Shown: positions 22,775 to 35,700 of the stretch, piece by piece | Numbering within the stretch: the stretch's first letter is position 1 | Layout: the number at the start of each line of letters is the position of its first letter | Assembly: GCA_015143295.1 (NCBI GenBank) | Contig: CM026559.1 | Location: 22,644,826-22,708,825 of the forward strand | From: Tetracentron sinense | Lineage: Eukaryota > Streptophyta > Magnoliopsida > Trochodendrales > Trochodendraceae | DNA length: 64,000 nt | Direction of reading: 5' to 3' | Notes under the pieces: model-generated | What the model saw: only the letters and a program-made list of their open reading frames with translations | What the model was told of the DNA's origin: nothing | Databases searched by the model: none | Program-made: the position numbers and the translations under genes

Positions 22775-25096
22775 TGTAAGAGTAGTGGAATTCTTGTTGA
22801 GCGTTCACACACTTCTTCTAAAACAATGTACATAACCCAACGAGCCCGTATTTAGTCCGGTGTGTTTGACATTGACGATTGACTACATCAAAACTACATA
22901 GGCAAATACTGGAGAAGATGTCGATTCTCTGGTTAAGGACAACCTGCCAAATGAACTACCCTAAATATAAAAACAGTATATTTCTAAGGGTATCCATTGA
23001 GCGATCCTATTGCAATATAAGTACTTCTTACTTATATCAACATCTTAGTCGAAAGACCCTTCTCTCAGTGATTGAGATTCATCATTCCATCATATGGAAC
23101 TAATAATGTGTAAGTTAATAGGAATACATTGTCCAGATGTATCCTGATTAACTTAGACCAATTTTAGGTCTACAAGGAACCAGAAAACCATATCTCCTTA
23201 GTAATCAGTTATCAACTAATTGGATGATTTTCCTACAATGTTACCTAAGGGACAAAGTAGTCTCATCCAATGAGATATTTTTGATATATTACCCAATGTA
23301 GAAGACAATGTGTGAATGTAAAATATGCATTTATTGATTAAATAGATAAATACAATTCCGGAATGGCTTTCGTGGGCATATATGTCTAACAATCTCCCAC
23401 TTGCACTTAAAGTCAATCTCCTATGTATCTTATACCCATCGACTCTAGATGTTTCTCAAACACTTTTTGAGGTAGTGCTTTAGTTAATGGGTCCACCACG
23501 TTATCCGCTGATGCAATCTTGGATAACTCAATGTCTCCTCTCTTGACAATGTCTCGAATCAAATGGAATCCCCTTTCAATGTGCTTTGTCTTCTCATGTG
23601 CTCAAGGCTTTATGGCTTGAGCTACAACACCACTATTATCACAATAAAGTGTGATAGGAGATTCAATTGAGGAGACAACACCAAGTTTAAGAATGAACTT
23701 CTTTATCCACACTGCTTCCTTTGCAGCATCACATGTAGCAACATATTTAGCTTTAGTTGTTGAGTCAGCAGTTGTTGATTGCTTGCAATTCCTCCAACTA
23801 AATGCTCATTTCATAAGAGTAAAGACAAATCCTGAGGTGAACTTTCTATCATCAACATCTGCCTGATATCTGAATCTGTGCATCCTACAACAATCAGATC
23901 TTCTCAACATTAAACCAAACAGTGGTGCATAATCCTCAAATACTTGACAATGTGCTTAACTGTTGTCCAATACTCAGGACCCAGATTTGATTGATATCTA
24001 CTCACGATACTCACTGCATGATAAATATCAGGTCTTGTGCACAACATAGCATACATGAGACTTCCCACTACAGATGCATATGGGATATGACTCATCTACT
24101 CTCTTTCATCATCAGTCTTTGGAGACTTTTTTTTGGAGAGACTAATTCCAAAACCCTTTCTTGGAATTTTCCATGCTATATTTGCACAAGATCTTGTCAA
24201 TGTAATTGACTTGGGACAATCCCAGCATCATTTTCTTTCGATCTCTAAACAATTTAAGACCAAGAATATAGGGTGCCTCACCGAGGTCCATCATTGCAAA
24301 GTTACATGACAACCATATTTTAACCGTTGATAACATTCCTACATCATTCCAATGAGTAGAATATCATCTACATAAAGAACAAGGAAAGTTATTACACTTC
24401 CACTGACCTTCTTGTACACACTTGCCTCATCCATGTTTTGTTGAAAACCAAACGATTTGATTGATTCATCAAAATGGATATTCCAACTCCGAGAAGCTTG
24501 CTTAAGGCCATAAATGGATTTTGTCAATTTGCAGACTTTATTATTTTGGCCATGGAGTTCAAAACCTTCGGGCTGGTCCATATAAATATCCTCTTGAATG
24601 TTTCTATTCAAGAAAGCGGTTTTGACCTCCATCTGCCATATTTCATAATCATAAAAAGCTGTAATTGATAACACAATTCTGATGGACTTTAGCATTGCTA
24701 CTGGTGAAAAGGTTTCCTCATAGTCGATACCAGCTCTTTGACTATACCCTTTTGCCACAAACCTTGCTTTAAAGGTCTCTATGTTTCCATCGGAACCACG
24801 TTTCCTCTTGTAGATCCATTTGCACTCAATGGGTCTAATACCCTCAGGCTTTTCAACAAGGCTCCAGACTCCATTTGAGTACATGGAATCCATTTCAGAT
24901 TCCATGGCCTTATTCCAATTATCAGAATCAATATCACTTATTGCTTCTTGATAAGTGTAAGGATCATCGTCTAAGGAATCCGATTCCATAGAATATACGT
25001 TATGCTAATAAGACAATCTATTTGGAGGTCGACTGATCCTTGTACTTCTCTTGGGTTGTTGTGTATTTAAAGGTTCAGTTAAGATGGGATTAACCA
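22775..25096 (-). mobile_element. Copia fragment B3 (LTR part plus pol end)
   Basis: It begins in mid-LTR at 22775 (matching B1 from about 5146), reaches the LTR start at 23391, and continues through the polypurine tract into RNase H and reverse transcriptase up to 25096. The reverse transcriptase piece at 24339-24989 is the best preserved in the B family ([63 protein letters not shown]). No gag, protease or integrase is present. It is broken. Confidence 0.87.
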
Positions 25097-25845
25097 TGTA
25101 GAACCCCGAAACTGTTGCCCATGTATTGGAAACCGTGTCAAGGCATGATCTCTTTGTAATCTTCCATTTCAATGAAAGGAGAAATTTTAAAGAACTTTAA
25201 GTGTTGAGAAGTGGGATTCCTAAGTCGGATATGTTAAAATCCGGTTTACTGAACTCCATTTACAGATCAGTTAACTTTAGGGGTAATTTGGTTAATGAAT
25301 AATGGAGAAATTGAAAATTCTGAAATGTCAGAAATGTGACCCTTCGAAAGACGAATCCAACGCAAGTTGAGTCGTCAAAATCCAACGAACGAGTCAAAAG
25401 TTGTGGCCAAAATACCGAAACACGTTTTTATAGAGAATCAAACGCTAGAGTGATCAATCGGTCCAAAACTGATCACTCGGTTCAAAGTAGCTCGATCGGT
25501 CCACAACCGATCGATCGGTAGCTATCGACTAGTGCACTTTTTTGTATGAGAAAAAATTCTAGAGAGCATGTTTTTGACTGATCGCTCAATCAAGAACACC
25601 GGTCGCTTGGTAGGTGACCGATCGCTCGGTATTGACCACCGATCGATAATCCTTACGTTTGGCCTTGTCATGGTGTTCGTGAATCGAGATTTTCGTACTT
25701 GGTTTTCTTGAAAACAAAACGCGGTGTTTCTTGCTTGAAAAACCCTACTCATGGACTACATGTCGTGCTCGTGGTTCCGTGTACAATTAAGAATGACAAT
25801 TGTATAGAAAACGTTTGCATTTGATCAATAATTGAATCAATTAAT
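25097..25845 (+). repeat. Gypsy LTR fragment J-left, plus orientation
   Basis: It starts TGTAGAACCCCG, the 5' end of the local Gypsy LTR type. It contains the conserved block reversed (25357-25405) and a CCGATCGATCGG palindrome array (about 25457-25640). The inner end is uncertain. No polymerase adjoins it. Confidence 0.65.
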
Positions 25846-26847
25846 GAGCATTAAATCTATCAACATGCCATTTTAGGAAGTAAGGAAGTTCACACATGCA
25901 TTGTCTAAAACAATTATTATTTTCTTCATTGTGGCATTTCATCAAACACTTGGTGTGTACATTATGGTCAATACCTAAATCTTGCGTTTCTAGGTGGATT
26001 AATCCTCACAACATACATGTGTGTTCATTATTAATACAATGTCCTTCCCATTTCGTTCATCACAACACATACACACGGCATCCATCGCCCATACACATAA
26101 ACACAACCATCCATCTTCATCCATGTATCCCATTACATTATCTTGTTTAGAATTTGGGGGAAAACCAAGAAAATAAGAAGAATATGAAATAGAAGGGTAG
26201 TATAGGGTACCGACCTTCAATAGAGTGAAGAAAATCCTTGATTTAAGCTCCTACTTGGGAGAGGAGAACTCAATCCTTGAAGATGAAGAAGCTTGCTTGA
26301 TTTTGGGGAGATCTTGATCTCTTCTTGATCTTGGATGCTATTCCTCTTGGAGGTTTCCTCCAAATCTCACTTCTCTTCTTCCTCTCCTCTACTCTCTCTT
26401 AGGTTTAGGTTAAACCCCCAAAGCCCCAAATGCTTCCTATTTATAAGCCAAGGGTTGAAACCCTTGATTTCACGTGTTTTAAAAAACAAATTTCCACGAT
26501 GACGATCGATCATTGGTCTAGTAAAGATCGATCATCCACGATCCTATAAGCTTGCCCAGATTCCTGTCTCCAGACGATTGATCGTCGGTATTGGGCGATC
26601 GATCGTCAAGCTTCCTGAAAGCCATCAAATTTCTGGGTTCAGGGAGATCTATCGTCGAGTTATGGACGATCGATCGTCAAAGTTCCAATTTCCCAGATTT
26701 CTGGGCTCGTGATAATCGATTGTCGCCATGAGGAGATCGATCATCAAACTCAATTTTTCATCCCTTTTCAACGGCAGACCTCCTTGGGGTATTTCGGCCA
26801 TAACTTTTGACTCGTTCGTCGGATTTTGACTATTCAACTTGCGTTGG
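25846..26847 (-). repeat. Gypsy LTR fragment J-right, first part
   Basis: Gypsy LTR sequence in the opposite orientation to J-left. It has a likely TATA box (ctatttataag, 26438-26447), an ACGATCGATCGT palindrome array (26500-26735) and the conserved block (26800-26847). It stops at gttgg, where element I is inserted, and continues at 35794. Confidence 0.75.
26500..26735 (-). promoter_or_regulatory. ACGATCGATCGT palindrome array in J-right
   Basis: About eight full or degenerate copies (GACGATCGATCATT, GCGATCGATCGTCA, GACGATCGATCGTC and others). The array ends about 55 bp upstream of the likely TATA box at 26438-26447. Each copy is a short dyad around GATCGATC. Confidence 0.6.
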
Positions 26848-27540
26848 TGTAACGCCCCAAAATACCCCTTACGAGTTAGGATACTTTGGCGACGTGACTT
26901 ACCCTTCAAACCATCCTGCAAGAGTATACAAGGCAAGCTAAATAGTGGACCTGAAAATTTATTTTCACGACTTAACTATATTCCAAATGCAATTGGTTAC
27001 AATAACTGAATAGATATTAAAAACATGTACATCAACTCCTTAACTTGAATTCCAACTCAAGTGATACAACCATTCCTAGACATAAGAGCCCAAAATACAT
27101 GTCTCTCTCTCTCTCTCCCCAACTGTAAGCCCACATATCTAACCCCTAATAGCTGGGTGACAACCAGAGCAATCTCCTGCTCTCCCTGAGCTGCCTCGAC
27201 AAACGTATGGTGTACCTGTCGACATAATAGTACGGCTGAGCATGGAATACTCAGCGAGTACAAGCTACTATCTAACAATAGTAATAACATTAACATATCA
27301 TACATGATACAGTTCATCAAAGGATACATAATCAGAGTGCAGAAGCTAAAACGAATTAACAATGTAAAGTAAATCATGAATATCATATTTTAACTTATGC
27401 ATTTTCACTCATATTAAAAATCATGACTTGTTCTTTAATATACTTTTCGTGGTTTTCAAAACTTGCTTTCTGTATTTACAACTTATTATTGTCTTGTTCT
27501 TGTATCGTGGGAATCACACATGCCTTGTTTTCTTCTTGTT

Positions 27541-27965
27541 TAGCTAGTACCCGAACTATGAAATGGACGGACATACTAGGTTCTTGTTATCCTTGCTTAG
27601 GAACAGATGATAATGCCCGTACCTGGTCTTAGTACAGTATCACCCTTCCATGTTTTCTTATTCTTGCTTAGAGACAGATACTAGTACCCGTACCTGGTCT
27701 TAGTATACTAGTATCCTCTTATACTTGTTGGAAACAGGTGTTAATGCCCTTACCTGGTCTTAGTACATTAACACCCTTTCATGCTTGTCTTGGAAACATA
27801 CACTAGTGCCCATACCTGGTCTTAGTAGACTAGCATACTTTCATATTATTCATGTCTTGGAAACAGATACTAGTGCCCGTACCTGGTCTTAATACATTAG
27901 TATCCTTTCATGCTTATTGGGGAACAGATGTTAGTGCCCGTACCTGGTCTTAGTACACTAACACC
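27541..27965 (-). repeat. Hairpin minisatellite with covarying stems
   Basis: Six units of about 60 bp plus one degenerate unit. Arms: 27606-27615/27635-27644, 27677-27686/27706-27715 (GATACTAGTA/TACTAGTATC, perfect), 27737-27746/27766-27775 (GGTGTTAATG/CATTAACACC, perfect), 27799-27808/27828-27837, 27866-27875/27895-27904 and 27927-27936/27956-27965. Between the arms lies a nearly constant 19-base loop, CCCGTACCTGGTCTTAGTA. Arms change in step between units. Confidence 0.8.
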
Positions 27966-29104
27966 CTTCCATGTTTCTTGATTTTTGCTTGACATGTTTT
28001 CTTGTGAGCTAAGTACGACATATCCAAGGGATATCCCCTACCCTTGATATTCATACTTATTTACTGGAATCACATAGCTTGTTCTTATTTGTTTTCGCAC
28101 ATATATACATATACCCTTAAAAACCTTAATTCATGCATACATGTGTGTGTGTCTTCCAATTCTTGGTACTTATGACGACATAAATGACAAAATGGTGACA
28201 TATAGCATTTCCATTCTTTCCATAATCATGTGGTAATTTAAACAAACATGTGGAGCAATTGATTTTAAAAAATACCATTTAGAAAACACTACACAATTTA
28301 AGCTTTCATAATCCTCATTAAATCCATTTAATTCCCATTCATGCATTTCATCAAGCACTTGACGTGCAACATAAAGCATAAGGTGTAGTATTTCAATTCT
28401 CAATAGGATCGTGCGGGAAATTAGATAACATATAGAGCCTTTGATCAATTCATCATTTTTGGGAAAATTACATAGAGCTTACTTTCAATTTTTCCTCATC
28501 AAATCTATTTCATTCTTGTTTAGGTGTTTTATCAAACACATGGTGTGCAACATTCATAGTCATTCTATTTCATCTTTTTTTTGTGCATACATTTCATCAA
28601 ATCACATAGGTGTGTTCATTATGCTTGAAATGCCCATCCACCATTTTTTTCAACACACATTCATCACCACAACATGGCATCCAATCGCCTCAATCCTCAT
28701 CCCTTCATACATCCCACCATTCTAATTTATCTTGTTCATATTTAGGGAAAATAGCTTATTTCCAAGAAAAAGGGAAGATACAGGATCAAAATCAACATTT
28801 TGAGAGAGAAAATCTAAGTTATTGCTAATATAGTTAGCAGGGTGTACTAACCTTGAGATCAAAGCTAGATCTTGAAGAAACCCTTGTTTTGGAAATATCC
28901 TTGCTTGAGGAAGAACGCCACTCGAAGATGGAGGAGTCCTTGCTAGGTGAGGAAGACCCACATTGATTTGGCTCCCCTTGATCTCCACAAAACCCCTCTT
29001 AAAAATGCCCAATCTTCCTTCCCTTTCTCCCTCTCAATCCCTCTCTAGGTTTAGGTTCCCCCAAAATCCCAAAAAAACTCGGTTTTAAGAGCAAACTGGG
29101 CGTG

Positions 29105-29235
29105 AGTGCGATCGATTGCACCTTTGGTGCGATCTATCGCACTTGGACCCGAAGGAAATAAAAAAACTCACCTGAATGCGATCAATCATAGAAATTTGCG
29201 ATCGATCGCACCTTATTTGCGATAGATCGCACTCC
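29105..29235 (-). promoter_or_regulatory. TGCGATCGATCGCA palindrome array in the LTR of I
   Basis: About five copies, full or degenerate, at roughly 20-50 bp spacing. The matching array in the other LTR (35022-35172) has six copies, four of them perfect GCGATCGATCGC or one base off. No convincing TATA box is seen beside it, unlike in E, J-right, K and C. Confidence 0.6.
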
Positions 29236-29854
29236 TCTTTTCCTGATTCCGATAGATTTTATCCCGTTTTGGTATTTTGACCATAAATTTTGACTCGCTT
29301 ATCGGATTTTAACAATTCCACTTGCATTGGACTTGTCTTTTGAATGAGAACAACTTTTATGTTTTATGAAACTCCTACTTCTGAGTTTTAAATGGTCCAA
29401 ATGGGCCCACAAATGGACTAGTCTGCAATTTCAGCAGAAAAAATATCGGAAACCCCCTTTTGACTTAGCTTAGACTCAAAATATGGAAAAAGATTAGACA
29501 TGAACATCGAAGAGGATTCCAATATGGTTCCGATGGTTGAAGAATCACTCGATTCTGATAAGGGGTGAGAAAACTAGACTACTCTCAAGTTTGAGGGATG
29601 TAGAGATTTCCCTCTTTTTACCACCTAGAACCTTTTCCACCTTTTATTCTCAATACCCATAACCCATGAAAATGTTCCTAAGGCCTTTATACACCTTAAC
29701 ATACATTGTTCATACAAGTTTTGAAAACTAATTCCTCATTTTCGTTGAGAATGATTCAAGACCATACCTTAGGCATTCAGCCGTAGATACTCTTCATGGC
29801 ACTATTCACTACCCTATTCACATGAACAGTGCATGTGAAATTCGGGGTTCTACA

Positions 29855-29885
29855 TCCTCCCCCCCTTATAGAACTTTCATCCTCG
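29855..29885 (-). other. Polypurine tract of element I
   Basis: On the minus strand the run ATAAGGGGGGGAGGA sits directly before the LTR start. Confidence 0.8.
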
Positions 29886-30169
29886 AAATTAGGACAGTAC
29901 GAAATCAAGCGGAAACACCTTTCCCTCCCTTAACCTTGAACTCAATCACCTAGTTACACTAAAAGACATATTAATTCATCAATAATCAACCCGAGACTAG
30001 GCGCTTGCTTGTTGGAAAAGAACTTGGGTTTTTTTGTTACTAACACCCACAAAAAGTAAGAAAACTTCCATAACATAATATAATATGTTTATACACATAG
30101 GCAATACACTGAACACAACATTACATCATCAGTTTCAAAACAAAATTCCTATCTTTCGGTATTCATGCA

Positions 30170-31363
30170 ACATCATTAGGTGTCTGAGCACCTTGCCCTA
30201 AGATAGCAAAACTTGGCCCTCATTAGCCTGACGTGGAGGTGGTATGGGCTACTGGGGCCTCGAAGCCTGAAAAGACTCCTGTTGCTTGGGCAGTCGATTT
30301 GGGAGTCTATTTCCCTGGGTTTGAGCACATGGCCGACGGCTTGGACAATCTCTAATCCGATGTCCCGTGTCACCGCAATGGTAACATGCTCCTGTACGAG
30401 CTCAGCAATCCCCAGTCATGTGTTTCCTCTCATAGTAACTGCAAAATTCAAATGTAGATGTAGAAGATGTTGGTGGCACCTATCGAGTAACTTGCATAGT
30501 AGTAGGGCGAGGGGCCTGAGGTGCAAGGGAATGGCTCTGCACCTATGTAGGTCCAGGGGACTGGTATGGGGTCATTCTGGCCCTCCTCTCCGGCTGTGTT
30601 GAGCCATTGGACTGGCCTCTCAATAGTTCTCTCCTCTTGTAGAATTCCTCAACATTCGATCCTGCCAACTGGGCCTTATCCACAACTTCGGCGTAGGTTT
30701 CATGCCTGAACATGGAGACTCTATCTTTGATGTAGGCCTACAATCCCCTCTCGAATTTCCTGGCCTTCATTGCCTCTGTGGCTATCAGATATGGGGCCAA
30801 CCTTGACAATTCAGAGAACTTGGCTTTGTATTCTGCCACTGTCATGTTCCCCTGCTCCAAGGTAATGAACTCCAGTTCTTTCTTTTCTCTAACTCCTATT
30901 GGGAAGTATTTCTTGTAGAAGATATCTAGGAACTCTTCCCAAGTCCATTCTTGACCCGCTCGAGTCAAGTCCCTCATTCTGATGGCAGATCTCCACCAGT
31001 GATCGGCCTCACCTTCCATCACAAAGGCGGCCCATGCAACTTTCTTTGCCTCCGAAGGCATCAAGACTGAATATAGCTTCTCTAGTTGCCTGATCCATGC
31101 TTCGGCAACCATTGGATCAATGCCCCCATAAAATACCGGGGGCCTCATCCTCCGAAATGCTTCAATTCCCATGGCATGATGTGCACGAGTAGGTACAAGT
31201 GTCGCAGTAGGAGTGTGGGTAGAGGGCTACCTAGCTGCAAGCACTGCTATTGTCTCTGCAATGGATCCCAAGACTTGGGTCAGATCGGCTGCTCATCCCC
31301 CGATGGAGGAGGAGATGCTCCACCTCTCCTAGTGTGGCATCCACGACTCCGATTGCCACGTCT
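30170..31363 (-). pseudogene. Gag of Gypsy element I
   Basis: The best part is 30738-31172 (GIEAFRRMRPPVFYGG, AWIRQLEKLYSVL, TWEEFLDIFYKKYFPIGVRE), a Retrotrans_gag domain. A CCHC zinc knuckle (CYHCGDTGHRIRDC) lies near 30350-30395. It parallels the gag of element E piece by piece, including the arginine-rich start (MRRG at about 31363). It would form virus-like particles and bind element RNA. It is broken, with a few breaks. No pol follows it. Confidence 0.85.
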
Positions 31364-32750
31364 CATGATTGAATCCTGAGAACAATAGCAGAGCATGAGC
31401 CTAGTTTGGAACCCAACTTATCTCGTCCCCAATTTCAACGATCATTTCATGTTTATACATACATAATAATACATCGAGGCAAACAATAATATAATATTAA
31501 CATACAAGAAAAATTTCCTAGCGAAGCTAAGTTCTTCCGTTCAGTGAAGGTATTAACTGATTTCCTACTTAGGACATTAACCAGTTTAAGATTAGGACTA
31601 ATAACTAGTTCATTTATTTGAGTTATTTAAGTGTAATCCTCTTAATCTTGGTGACATGTATGATGTTTCTAAGGTCTACATGAAGAATACAGGATATGCA
31701 TATGACGCTTATGATATGTGTGTGATGTTTATACCATGTATGAAATGCGTGTCATGTATGAAAATCTATGATGTGAGTGATATATATGATGCTCATGCGA
31801 TGCATGATGCTTATGCCATGCATGGAGTGCATGCTATGTATGAGAGTGCATGATATGTATGATGTTCATGAGGTGCATGATGATTATGCTATGTATGAAG
31901 TGCATGCTACCCTTTGGAGTTTGTAATTTCTTTATTATTTTGAACTGGGCATCGGGTCTAGATCGTGCCGCAGAATGAATGCGCATTTGTATCTAGAAAC
32001 ATGCATCAGACATCCATGTGCTTGCCTAATCCTTTGGGATTGAGTACTGGGTATAGGACGTGCTGCAAATAATGTGCATCTATACCTAGAAGCATGCATC
32101 AAACATCCCAGAGTTGGTTAAAAATCATTTGATATCCGTATATGTTCCTACTAGTCGTGGGGTATCGTGGTGTGCAACTTATGCTTATTCCTGATATAAG
32201 ACACATTAAGTATAGTTTTAACAATTTAAATTACACCGAGTATGTATAATAGTATATATATCAAAACTTGTGTCCCTATTTTCACCACGACTCAAATTAC
32301 ACTAGACTTATAAGACCTAAAAGCATCCTATAGCCTCTCTTGGGAAACAATTCTTACCTAGTTCTAATAACACTATGTATGGCAAGGGACCTACCATCCC
32401 CTTGTTAACTAACACCTAGGCTAGACTCTAGTCTGAATATCCTTCAACTCATGATTCTAATTCGGAATTCGTTCATAAGGCATAGGTTTTCAATTATCAT
32501 ATAACCTATAGTAAGCACACAATATATAGCATATAATAACACATAACAATACAACACATCATAGTGTAAGTATATAAAATTTATGGGCTTTTCTAGGGTA
32601 AATGGACACTAACTTCGATTGGAATCAACCTGTTATGTACAAAGACTAAGTGATTAGTTTTCACTTGGAATACGACTCTTTTCTTAAACCTAATGCCTTG
32701 TATTTATCGTGGTATCGAACTCTAAACGACCATAGAGATCTAATGCCTAA
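31364..32750 (-). other. Leader of element I, with an ATG/CAT-rich tract
   Basis: About 1.4 kb between primer site and gag without coding capacity on the element's strand. On the plus strand 31645-31915 is a degenerate repeat of ATGATG/ATGCATG words. Confidence 0.6.
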
Positions 32751-32762
32751 GCTCTGATACCA
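32751..32762 (-). other. Primer-binding site of element I
   Basis: On the minus strand TGGTATCAGAGC follows the LTR end after four bases (GAAG), the same spacing as in element E. Confidence 0.87.
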
Positions 32763-32766
32763 CTTC

Positions 32767-35700
32767 TGTAACGCCCCAAAATACCCCCTACGAGTTAGGA
32801 TACTTTGGCGATGTGACTTACCCTTCAAAACATCCTGCAAGAGTATACAAGGCAAGCTAAATAGTGGACCTAAAAATTTCATTTCATGACTTAACTATAT
32901 TCCAAGTGCAATTGGTTACAATAACTAAATAGAAATTACAAATATGTACATGAACTCCTTAACTTGAATTCCAACTGAAGTGATACAACCATTCCCAAAC
33001 ATAAGAGCCAAAAATACATGTCTCTTTCTCTCTCCACAACTGTAAGGCCACATATCTAACCCCTAATAGCTGGGTGACAACCAGAGCAATCTCCTGCTCT
33101 CCCTGAGCTGCCTCGACAAGCGTATGGTGTACCTACCGACATAAAAGTACGGCTGAGCATGGAATACTCAGTGAGTACAAGCTACTAGCTAACAATAGTA
33201 ATAACATTAATATATCATACATGATACAGTTCATCAAAGGATACATAATCAGAGTACGGAAGCTAAAATGAAATAACAATGTAAAGTAAATCATGACCAT
33301 CATATTTTAACTCCTGCATTTTCACTTGTATTCAAAGTCATGACTTGTTCTTGAATATACTTTTCGTGGTTTTCAAAACTTGTTTTCCGTATTTATAACT
33401 TATTCTTGTCTTGTTCTTGTATCGTGGGAATCACACATGCCTTGTTTTCTTCTTGTTTAGCTAGTACCCGAACTATGAAATAGATAGACATACTAGGTTC
33501 TTGTTATCCTTGCTTGGGAACAGATGATAATGCCCGTACCTGGTCTTAGTACATTATCACCCTTCCATATCTCCTTATTCTTCCTTGGAGACAGATACTA
33601 GTACCCATAACTGGTCTTAGTATACTAGTATCCTCTCATACTTGTTGGAAACAGGTGTTAATGCCCGTACCTGGTCTTAGTACATTAACACCCTTTCATG
33701 CTTGTCTTGGAAATATACACTAGTGCCCGTACCTGGTCTTAGTACACTAGCATACTTTCATATTATTCATGTCTTGGAAACAGATACTAGTGCCCGTACT
33801 TGGTCTTAGTACAATAGTATCCTTTCATGCTTGTTGGGGAACAGATGTTAGTGCCCGTACCTGGTCTTAGTACACTAACACCCTTCTATGTTTCTTGATT
33901 CTTGCTTGACATGTTTTCTTGTGAGCCAGGTATGACATATCCTAGGGATATGCCCTACCCTTGATATTCATAATTATTTACTTGAATCACATAGCTTGTT
34001 CTTATTTGTTTTCGCACATATATACATGTACCCTTAAAAACCTTAATTCATGCATAGATGTGTGTGTGTGTTCCAATTCGTGGTACTTATGACGACATAA
34101 ATGATTAAAAGGGGACATATAGCATTTCCATTCTTTCCATAATCATATGGTAATTTAAAAAAACATGTGAAGCAATTGATTTTAAGAAATACCATTTAGA
34201 AAACACTACACAATTTAAGCTTTCATAATCCTCATTAAATCCATTTAATTCGCATTCATGCATTTCATCAAGCACTTGACGTGCAACATAAAGCATAAGG
34301 TGTAGCATTTCAATTCTCAATAGGATCATGCGGGAAATTAGATAACATATAGAGCCTTTGATCAATTCATCATTTTTGGGAAATTTACTAAAGCTTACTT
34401 TCAATTTTTCCTCATTAAATCCATTTCATTCTTGTTTAGGTGTTTTATCAAACACATGGCGTGCAACATTCATAGTCATTCCATTTCCTCTTTTTTTTGT
34501 GCATACATTTCATCAAATCACATAGGTGTGTTCATTATGCTTGAAATGCCCATCCACCATTTTTTTCAACACACATTCATCACCACAACACGGCATTCAA
34601 TCACCTCAATCCTCATCCCTTTATACATCCCACCATTCTAATTTATCTTGTTTATATTTAGGGAAAATAGCATATTTCCAAGAAAAAAGGGAAGATACAA
34701 GATCAAAATCAACATTTTAAGAGAGAAAATCTAAGTTATTGTTGAGATAGTTAGTCGGGTGTACTAACCCTTGAGATCAAAGCTAGATCTTGAAGAAACC
34801 CTTGTTTTGGAAATATCCTTGATTGAGGAAGAACGCCACTCGAAGATGGAGGAGTCCTTGCTAGGTGAGGAAGACCCACATTGATATTGCCTCCACTTGA
34901 TCTCCACAAAGCCCCGCTTGAAAATCCGCAATCTTCCTTCCCTTTCTCCCTCTCAATCCCTCTCTAGGTTTAGGTTCCCCCAAAATCCCCAAAAAACTCG
35001 GTTTAAGAGCAAACTGGGCGCGAGTGCGATCGATCGCACCTTTGGTGTGATCTATCGCACTTGGACCCGAAGGAAATCAAAAAAACTCGCCTGAATGCGA
35101 TCGATCGCAGAAATTTGTGATCGATCGCACTATTTTGCGATCGATCGCACCTTATTTGCGATAGATCGCACTCCTCTTTTCCTGATTCCGACATATTTTA
35201 CCCCGCTTTGGTATTTTGACAATAACTTTTAACTCACTTATTGTATTTTGACGATTCAACTTGCATTAGACTCGTATTTTGAGGGAGAACAACTTTCATG
35301 TTTTATGAAACTCCTAATTCTGAGTTTTAAATGGTCCAAATGGGCCTACAAGTGGACCGATCTGTAATTTCAGCAGAAAAAACGTCGGAAAACCCACTTT
35401 TGGCTTAGCTTAGACTGAAAATATGGAAAAATATTACACATGAGCCTTGAAGAGGATTCCAATATGGTTCTAATGGTTTAAGAATCACTTGATTCTGATA
35501 AGGAGTGAGAAAACTAGACTACTCTCAAGTTTGAGGGATGTAGAGACTTCCCTCTTTTTACCACCTAAACCTTTTCCACCTTTTATTCTCAACACCCATA
35601 ACCCATTAAAATGTTCCTAAGGCCTTTATACACCTTAACATACATTGTTCATACAAGTTTTGAAAACCAATTCCTCATTTTCGTTGAGAATGATTCAAGA

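Larger units (their letters stand above)
26848..29854 (-). repeat. 3' LTR of Gypsy element I (3007 bp)
   Basis: On the plus strand it runs from TGTAACGCCCC to GGGGTTCTACA. It contains the six-unit hairpin array (27541-27965), the palindrome array (29105-29235) and the conserved block (29283-29330). Confidence 0.9.

Noticed and set aside
25870-26150. Short ORFs in the Gypsy LTRs (also 28441-28725, 34432-34641 and 48859-49215)
   Set aside because: They recur because the LTRs are homologous. They run against the element orientation and show no conserved protein pattern.
27541-27965. CRISPR-like look of the regularly spaced repeats
   Set aside because: Eukaryotic LTR context, units of variable length, no unique spacers and no cas genes. 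The units are hairpins in a Gypsy LTR.
31656-31853. 65-residue plus-strand ORF rich in Met, Tyr, Asp and Ala
   Set aside because: It comes from the ATG-rich simple repeat in the leader of element I and is antisense to that element.
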